A DNA stretch of 64,000 nucleotides from Planctomycetota bacterium (GTDB taxonomy: Bacteria; Planctomycetota; Planctomycetia; Pirellulales; Lacipirellulaceae): NCBI GenBank assembly GCA_029781135.1, contig JAKOXH010000026.1, positions 1-64,000 on the forward strand, written 5' to 3'. Below, piece after piece: positions 60,701 through 64,000 of this stretch (within the stretch, counting starts at the first letter, position 1; each line of letters opens with the position of its first letter). The notes beneath the pieces were generated by a model that worked only from the letters and a program-made list of their open reading frames with translations, was not told where the DNA came from and did no database searches. Made by a program: the position numbers and the translations under genes.

Positions 60701-60963
60701 CGAACCAGGGCGAGTTCAGCGTGCAAGCCGGTAGCGCCACGTACGAGCAGGCGAAGGATGCGTTCGTCCTCGAAGGCGATGGCCGGACGCCGGCAAAACT
60801 CTGGCGACGGAATGCCACGGGCGTCGATTCCGCCCCGACCGAAGCGCACAAGATTCGCTATACTCTCAAGACGAACCAGGTGAAGGTCGAAGGCTTCCAA
60901 TACCTGGAAATCACGCCGAACGACGTGCAAAACGCCCGCCGGCCGACGCCCCCAAATAAATAG
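57733..60963 (+). CDS. Giant LptC/LptA-like (OstA-domain) envelope protein
   Basis: A 1076-residue protein with an N-terminal membrane anchor (LRRILRSAVVLGVIIAAYEVYA). The body is long and beta-rich with repeated OstA-like strands (LILEASQGARLEF-type segments, FRATGPGSLHY, MLATGNVEIASPQFTGHV, GGMKFDGQRIYVERDVTVTGN, VRIAGQVPNQGEFSV) and a Pro/Ala/Lys linker near 585-625. Directly after kdsD and kdsC, the place where lptC and lptA stand in Gram-negatives. It may do the work of both: carry lipopolysaccharide-like glycolipid across the periplasm. Far longer than LptC (190) or LptA (180). No lptB follows. Confidence 0.7.
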   Translation: MLRRILRSAVVLGVIIAAYEVYATLAVPLMEPPLALREQHRITDQEINDTYRAVTKYQLLLSNYFPKTHWSQTQPPKVIANATEQFMLVFDEFQRSPGSGQNADGSPTALVNIAQIAVLYFPTPPREGVTPPEDAVILEASQGARLEFDEFRPEVGKIGQIIRGNFPGLIRIHSNMRDPGPADDLLIETSDLQMNTKLMYTAAPVRFRMGPNVGGGTELEIRFLADDHLKPGDPGLRIAGIDSLEIRRDVRMQLQMDAKALLPRDAKQDANAVAAHGKDNQPRATNPAVQVTNVAPPKSSVETTPIDVSCTGPFTFDFVRYVASLDHDVEVRQVNANGPCDQLTCSRLDIHFAPKSQANTSAPPAVVDAGKRQQQEIANLEPVAIVAEGHPAVIVSPSRGAQARGDRIHIVLHDKRVRISGGSDAILVYGTNVLQAPVIDYQDPAENEGTKVGRFRATGPGSLHYVVDPAKAQQVLQAEWQTSVQLGREKGQPVLALDGRPKIAFAEAGSLSADQIRMYLRELEGHADEGFAIGGKENKTQNKLQLAPDRMLATGNVEIASPQFTGHVRSLTATFRPQPNNVNSGATAPTASGDKAGGKSSAKTPQQSPSNAPPKPATTPSQRYFIDTDQLHLEISMNGTSPAPTTMECTGNVLLREIPQVATNDQPLEIRGGQLLVDRLDTQTPHVILHGAGPGQPLGAVPAQLTGRGVTVLTDTVELDGQENRMWSDGPGKATMLNARNLAGNPTATPQPMELNWQGGMKFDGQRIYVERDVTVTGNDLKLRCDQLGAKLSAPVKFGDQFDRGKMQPNEIECVGHVIAENVMRDAQGVTSHQVMQLARLTYNQQTGDFTGDGPGTVRSTQFDNNRGGLLGQHGAQPLARTASSSTGSKLSFLRVDFHRGLKGNQVLRELTFQERVRTVYGPVDSWEQELDPTRPETLPPETITLTCDNLRLNEDALAAREAVATGNKTPNVPVQMMAQGDVRIAGQVPNQGEFSVQAGSATYEQAKDAFVLEGDGRTPAKLWRRNATGVDSAPTEAHKIRYTLKTNQVKVEGFQYLEITPNDVQNARRPTPPNK

Positions 60964-61115
60964 CCGGGCCGTCTCGGCCCGGCGTAATCCTTTCTCGATA
61001 CTGTGTGGCTGGGGTCGAGACTCTTGCGAGTCCCCGGCACGGCAACGAACTGGGGGCTCGCTACGCTCGACCCCAGCCACCCGACGGTTCCACTGCCGAC
61101 CCGAGACGGGTCGGC
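60961..61115. repeat. Hairpin and inverted-repeat cluster
   Basis: GCCGGGCCGTCTCGGCCCGGC (60963-60983), outer arms TGTGGCTGGGGTCGAG (61005) and CTCGACCCCAGCCAC (61067), and GCCGACCCGAGACGGGTCGG (61095-61114). Occupies the convergent gap between the Lpt-like and esterase genes. Confidence 0.8.
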
Positions 61116-61861
61116 TATATGATCCGTCGCCGTTCTTGATCGAGGCGCGCGGCAATGAAGCCGATCGCGCGTGGAGCCATGTGGCACGCATACGCAAAAC
61201 TGTGGCCGCCCGCTTCGGTTTCCAGGTCGCACTCAAATGGCACGCCAAGCGACCAAAGTTTCATGCGCAGACGATCGGCCGAGTCGTGCCAACGTGTATC
61301 GGTGGGGTCGCAGCAGAAGAATTGGTTCCGCGGCCAGTTAAGCGGGTGGATGTGCAGGAGCGCCGAATCCTGCCGGGCAGATTCCGAGTCGCCATACATG
61401 ATATCGAGGCCCGGATCGACGCCTTCTTCGATCCGCTTCTGAAAATCGATCGCCGGTGCGATGGCGGCGACCGTGGGAAACACATTCGGATATTTGTAGG
61501 CCATCCGCAACGCGCCTTGACCGCCCATACTTGTTCCGAGTAGCGCCAGCCGCGGTGGACGCGCATTCCAACGCTCCGCGGCGAACTGCACGACATGCTT
61601 CAGCACGAAGGCTTCGGCCGAGATTGCAGCATCGAATTCCGGCCAGATTCGGTCCGTCCACCAACTGCAGCCCGTGACGGGTTCGATCAGGCGCAAGCCG
61701 TACCGATCGATCTGCTCGATAAACGCAGGAAGGTCGCGGAGCGAGGCCATCTCACTACAGTGCAAATAGATGACCGTATAACCATGCGGGCTCGGCGCTG
61801 GCGGCTCATAGAGCCGACAAACATGGCCACCGAGGTCAATTTGATTCCAAGTTCCCGTCAT
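61115..61861 (-). CDS. Alpha/beta hydrolase, esterase D-like
   Basis: A 248-residue hydrolase. The nucleophile is Ser111 in LALLGTSMGGQGALRMA; candidate acid and base are the Asp in CCDPTDTRWHD and the His in EAGGHSFAYA. VIYLHCSEM supplies the oxyanion region. It resembles esterase D and PHB-depolymerase-like enzymes; no signal peptide, so cytoplasmic. Start at ATG 61861 (MTGTWNQIDLGG) rather than the upstream open frame. Substrate unknown. Confidence 0.82.
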   Translation of the reverse strand: MTGTWNQIDLGGHVCRLYEPPAPSPHGYTVIYLHCSEMASLRDLPAFIEQIDRYGLRLIEPVTGCSWWTDRIWPEFDAAISAEAFVLKHVVQFAAERWNARPPRLALLGTSMGGQGALRMAYKYPNVFPTVAAIAPAIDFQKRIEEGVDPGLDIMYGDSESARQDSALLHIHPLNWPRNQFFCCDPTDTRWHDSADRLRMKLWSLGVPFECDLETEAGGHSFAYACHMAPRAIGFIAARLDQERRRII

Positions 61862-61945
61862 AATTGTTCTAGCAACATGCTTATCGCCCAAGCGGTAGTC
61901 GTCTAGTGAACGCGAAGCGGCTGACGTAGAATAGCCGCCTTGCCG

Positions 61946-61967
61946 TTGGGTGGGCATCGCCCACCAA
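61946..61967. repeat. GGGTGGGCATCGCCCACC hairpin
   Basis: TTGGGTGGGCATCGCCCACC plus AA, a single copy of the family at 16803-16925 and 22264-22337, in the divergent gap. Confidence 0.8.
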
Positions 61968-62029
61968 AATTTTCAATAACGTTCGGCAGGCGAGCCGCCT
62001 GCTGCTACGAAATACTGGCGGACGAACGC

Positions 62030-62557
62030 GTGAAGGAAATTCTATCAGCTAACCAGATTCACGATGGCGTACGCCAATTGGCCGATCAAGTGAAGGCCAT
62101 CTACGGCGACCAGCCGCTGACCATTGTCGCGATTCTGACGGGCAGCCTGGTGCTGCTGGCCGATCTGATTCGTCACCTGGAAATGCCGCTCCGCGTAGCG
62201 CTGATCCAGGCAACGCGATATCGCACGCCCGACGAACCGGACGGCAACCCAGACGCGCATGTCGCGCTCTTGCCAAAGCTGAAAGGTCGCGACGTGCTGG
62301 TGATCGACGACATCTTCGATACCGGCCATACGCTCGTCGAGATGCTGGCGCAGATACTGGAGTACGAACCGGCGTCGCTGAGGTCGGCCGTGCTGATGAG
62401 AAAGAATGGTCGCTCGGAAGTGCCCATCCAGCCCGATATCGTAATGTTCGAAATTCCCGACGAGTTTGTCGTTGGTTACGGCCTGGACTATGAAGACCGG
62501 TTCCGCAATTTGCCCTTTGTGGCGGCGCTAGAGCCGGAGGATATCGCGGCCGAGTAA
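62030..62557 (+). CDS. hpt: Hypoxanthine phosphoribosyltransferase
   Basis: A 175-residue purine-salvage enzyme (hypoxanthine or guanine plus PRPP to IMP or GMP). The PRPP motif is DVLVIDDIFDTGHTL. Other blocks are VAILTGSLVLLADLIRHL, RPTAC-type EIPDEFVVGYGLDYEDRFRNLPF. Start taken as GTG 62030 (KEILSANQIHDGVRQLAD), which gives the usual length; the frame extends to 61940 through a repeat. Confidence 0.9.
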   Translation: MKEILSANQIHDGVRQLADQVKAIYGDQPLTIVAILTGSLVLLADLIRHLEMPLRVALIQATRYRTPDEPDGNPDAHVALLPKLKGRDVLVIDDIFDTGHTLVEMLAQILEYEPASLRSAVLMRKNGRSEVPIQPDIVMFEIPDEFVVGYGLDYEDRFRNLPFVAALEPEDIAAE

Positions 62558-62610
62558 TGAGTCACGACGTACTATCCTACGGCAAGGTTACGTGAACTTG
62601 ATGCGAAGAA

Positions 62611-62695
62611 GGGGAGACAAGGAGAAACTCGCGCGACGCGAGTCTCCTTGTCTCCCCCTCTCCTTGTCTCCTTGTCTTTCGGTCTCCTTGTCTTT
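62611..62695. repeat. GAGACAAGGAG inverted repeat before the glycosyltransferase
   Basis: GGGGAGACAAGGAG (62611) and repeated CTCCTTGTCTCC to 62695, with an inner CTCGCGCGACGCGAG hairpin. Its edge is 8 bases before the ATG of the next gene. Third copy after 31131-31217 and 40705-40797. Confidence 0.9.
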
Positions 62696-62703
62696 CAAAC
62701 AAC

Positions 62704-63792
62704 ATGCCCCGCGTTCTTCACATCGTTGATTCGCTTGATTATTGCGGCGCCGTGTCGCAGCTGCTCGCGCTTTCGCAGGGGCTGATCCAGCAGGGTTACG
62801 ACGTGCATGTGTGCACGTTTCAACACCATGCGCCACGATCGATGGAATTCGCCGCGGCGGACATGCCAACGGTTGTGGTACCGCGGCGATGGAGACTTGA
62901 TCCGCTCGCCGACTGGCAACTCGCGCGCCATGTTCGGCGGTTGAAGCCCGACGTGGTCCATACGTGGAACACGGTGCCGGGCATGTTCGGGCCGATTGCC
63001 GCCCGCTACCCCCTCGTTGCCGGATATTACCGCATCGACCGGTGCAAGCCGGGTTGGGAATGGGCGATCGAACGTCGGTACGCGCAGCGAGCCAGCCGAT
63101 TGGTGACAAACAGCGAAGCCGTGCATGGCTGGTGTGTGCAAAATGGCTTGCCGGCCGAGCGGCTGGCCGTCATTTCGAGCGGCGTGGTGCCCGAGCGCCC
63201 AAGCGATGTTTCGCGTGAAGAACTGTTAAACAAACTCGCTTTGCCGCAAAACGCGCGATTGATCGGCGTTGTCGGTCAACTCACCCCGGAAAAGCGCGTG
63301 AAGGATCTGATTTGGGCGGCCGACTTGCTCCGCGTGCTCCACGATAATTTGCGCGTGCTCATCATTGGCGACGGCCCGCTACGCGCGCAGCTTGAAGAAT
63401 ATGCTCGGCTCGCGAGTGATCTCGAGCACATCCGCTTCTTGGGGGCCGGCGATGACGTGTGGCGGATCATGCCGCACCTCGATGCATTGTGGAACGGCAG
63501 CGAAAACGTCGGGCAGTCGGCCACGATTTTGGAAGCAATGGCCGCCGGCGTGCCCGTTGTGGCGAGCGATACGCCCACCAATCGTGAACTCGTCATTGAA
63601 GGTGAAACAGGTTACCTCATCCCCCTCGGCACGCGTGCCGGTCGCGCCGCCCGCGCTCGCCACACCGATCGTATCCTTAGTGATGTGGCGTTGGCCAAGC
63701 GACTCGCGGGAGCTGCTAGAAATCGTTTCCACGAGCGTTTCAACCTGGAGCAGTTCGTGCGGAATCACATCGCTTTATATGAAGCGCGCTAG
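62704..63792 (+). CDS. Glycosyltransferase family 4
   Basis: A 362-residue GT-B enzyme. The N-terminal acceptor half begins RVLHIVDSLDYCGAVSQLLA. The C-terminal donor half has GVVGQLTPEKRVKDLIWAADLL, LIIGDGPLRAQLEE and the acidic donor-site motif SATILEAMAAGVPVVASD, typical of GT4 (retaining). Probably adds a sugar to an envelope polysaccharide or glycolipid. The start MPRVLHIVDSL is firm; no Shine-Dalgarno is seen, as the CTCCTTGTC arm lies just upstream. Confidence 0.9.
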   Translation: MPRVLHIVDSLDYCGAVSQLLALSQGLIQQGYDVHVCTFQHHAPRSMEFAAADMPTVVVPRRWRLDPLADWQLARHVRRLKPDVVHTWNTVPGMFGPIAARYPLVAGYYRIDRCKPGWEWAIERRYAQRASRLVTNSEAVHGWCVQNGLPAERLAVISSGVVPERPSDVSREELLNKLALPQNARLIGVVGQLTPEKRVKDLIWAADLLRVLHDNLRVLIIGDGPLRAQLEEYARLASDLEHIRFLGAGDDVWRIMPHLDALWNGSENVGQSATILEAMAAGVPVVASDTPTNRELVIEGETGYLIPLGTRAGRAARARHTDRILSDVALAKRLAGAARNRFHERFNLEQFVRNHIALYEAR

Positions 63793-63960
63793 TGTGCGGT
63801 TTCGATGCGCACGTGAAGGGGCGTCGCGATTCCACTTGGCTCAAGAGACCAGATGGGTAGAATGGCAGTCTGAGTTGGAGATTGTGCGGTCGCTGTAGAG
63901 GCCCAACGGGCGATACCTTTGGAGCAAGTGGCGATCGGAAACCAGGGAGGTTCGCGCACG

Positions 63961-64000
63961 ATGAAGGACGTTTTGGCCGTGGTGTTGGCGGGGGGCAAGG
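63961..64000 (+). CDS. Nucleotidyltransferase (GlgC-like), first 13 codons only
   Basis: ATG at 63961 with GGGAGG about 11 bases upstream reads MKDVLAVVLAGGK, the glycine-rich NTP-binding start of glucose-1-phosphate adenylyltransferase and related enzymes. The rest lies to the right of the window. GlgC is the best guess because of the KDVLAVVLAGG form, but other sugar nucleotidyltransferases start alike. Confidence 0.65.
   Translation, partial: MKDVLAVVLAGGK

Overview
The window looks like chromosome of a member of the Planctomycetota, most likely Pirellulales-like. The lineage markers are a cytochrome-c/DUF1549/DUF1553 protein next to a Tat-exported DUF1501 protein, a secreted DUF1080 protein, a cysteine-rich BBP7-type outer-membrane barrel, proteins with PEP-CTERM tails (one with a dockerin), a short divergent DnaA, and a Kdo/Lpt-type envelope cluster. 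The DNA is GC-rich, coding density is moderate, and intergenic spaces are full of short palindromic repeats.

Layout. 1-1.2 kb: right end of an IS5-type insertion sequence and a decayed gene. 1.2-8 kb: a DUF4160 protein with an HExxH motif, a DUF1080 hydrolase, and the DUF1549/1553 plus DUF1501 pair. 8-14.5 kb: DinD-like protein, then a three-gene chaperone operon (HscC-type Hsp70, a membrane-anchored partner, a membrane protein with a degenerate J domain) and a secreted protein. 14.9-22.2 kb: a half-length UvrC/Cho-like nuclease, FxsA, thiol peroxidase, a conserved hypothetical, and two consecutive ABC-2 ATPase/permease modules. 22.4-26.3 kb: a ribose-type sugar ABC importer (lipoprotein, double ATPase, permease). 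26.3-28.4 kb: an AT-richer HNH protein and a PIN toxin/antitoxin pair.

28.6-34.4 kb is the replication-initiation cluster dnaA-dnaN-dciA-gyrB, all on the minus strand. The 353-bp AT-richer gap between dnaA and dnaN carries near-matches to DnaA boxes and is the best candidate for oriC. 34.5-45.3 kb: cysteine desulfurase, ScpB, a very acidic protein, then a long minus-strand gene series (argH, secreted HEAT protein, sigma-54 activator, HemX/CcsA-like protein, HicB-like protein, hemA). 45.7-49.8 kb: two tandem small membrane proteins and three cell-surface proteins. 50.2-54.4 kb: carB and a membrane protein. 54.4-55.4 kb is a gene-free kilobase that holds a strongly structured candidate RNA with a promoter-like element and a good intrinsic terminator. 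55.4-61 kb: kdsD, kdsC and a giant LptC/LptA-like protein. 61-64 kb: esterase, hypoxanthine phosphoribosyltransferase, a GT4 glycosyltransferase, and the first codons of a nucleotidyltransferase (GlgC-like).

The most striking cross-cutting signal is the repeat population. At least ten families of palindromic elements occupy intergenic gaps. Elements of the same kinds also appear in frame inside conserved genes: carB (twice), gyrB, the ribose-type permease and the cysteine desulfurase, each time adding a low-complexity stretch where the family has a short loop or tail. One family (GAGACAAGGAG arms) occurs three times, each time ending about 9-13 bases before a start codon. Other points of interest are the HscC operon, the candidate structured RNA, the HNH composite protein, the DUF4160 metallopeptidase-like fusion, and a secreted HEAT protein that carries a receiver-like domain.
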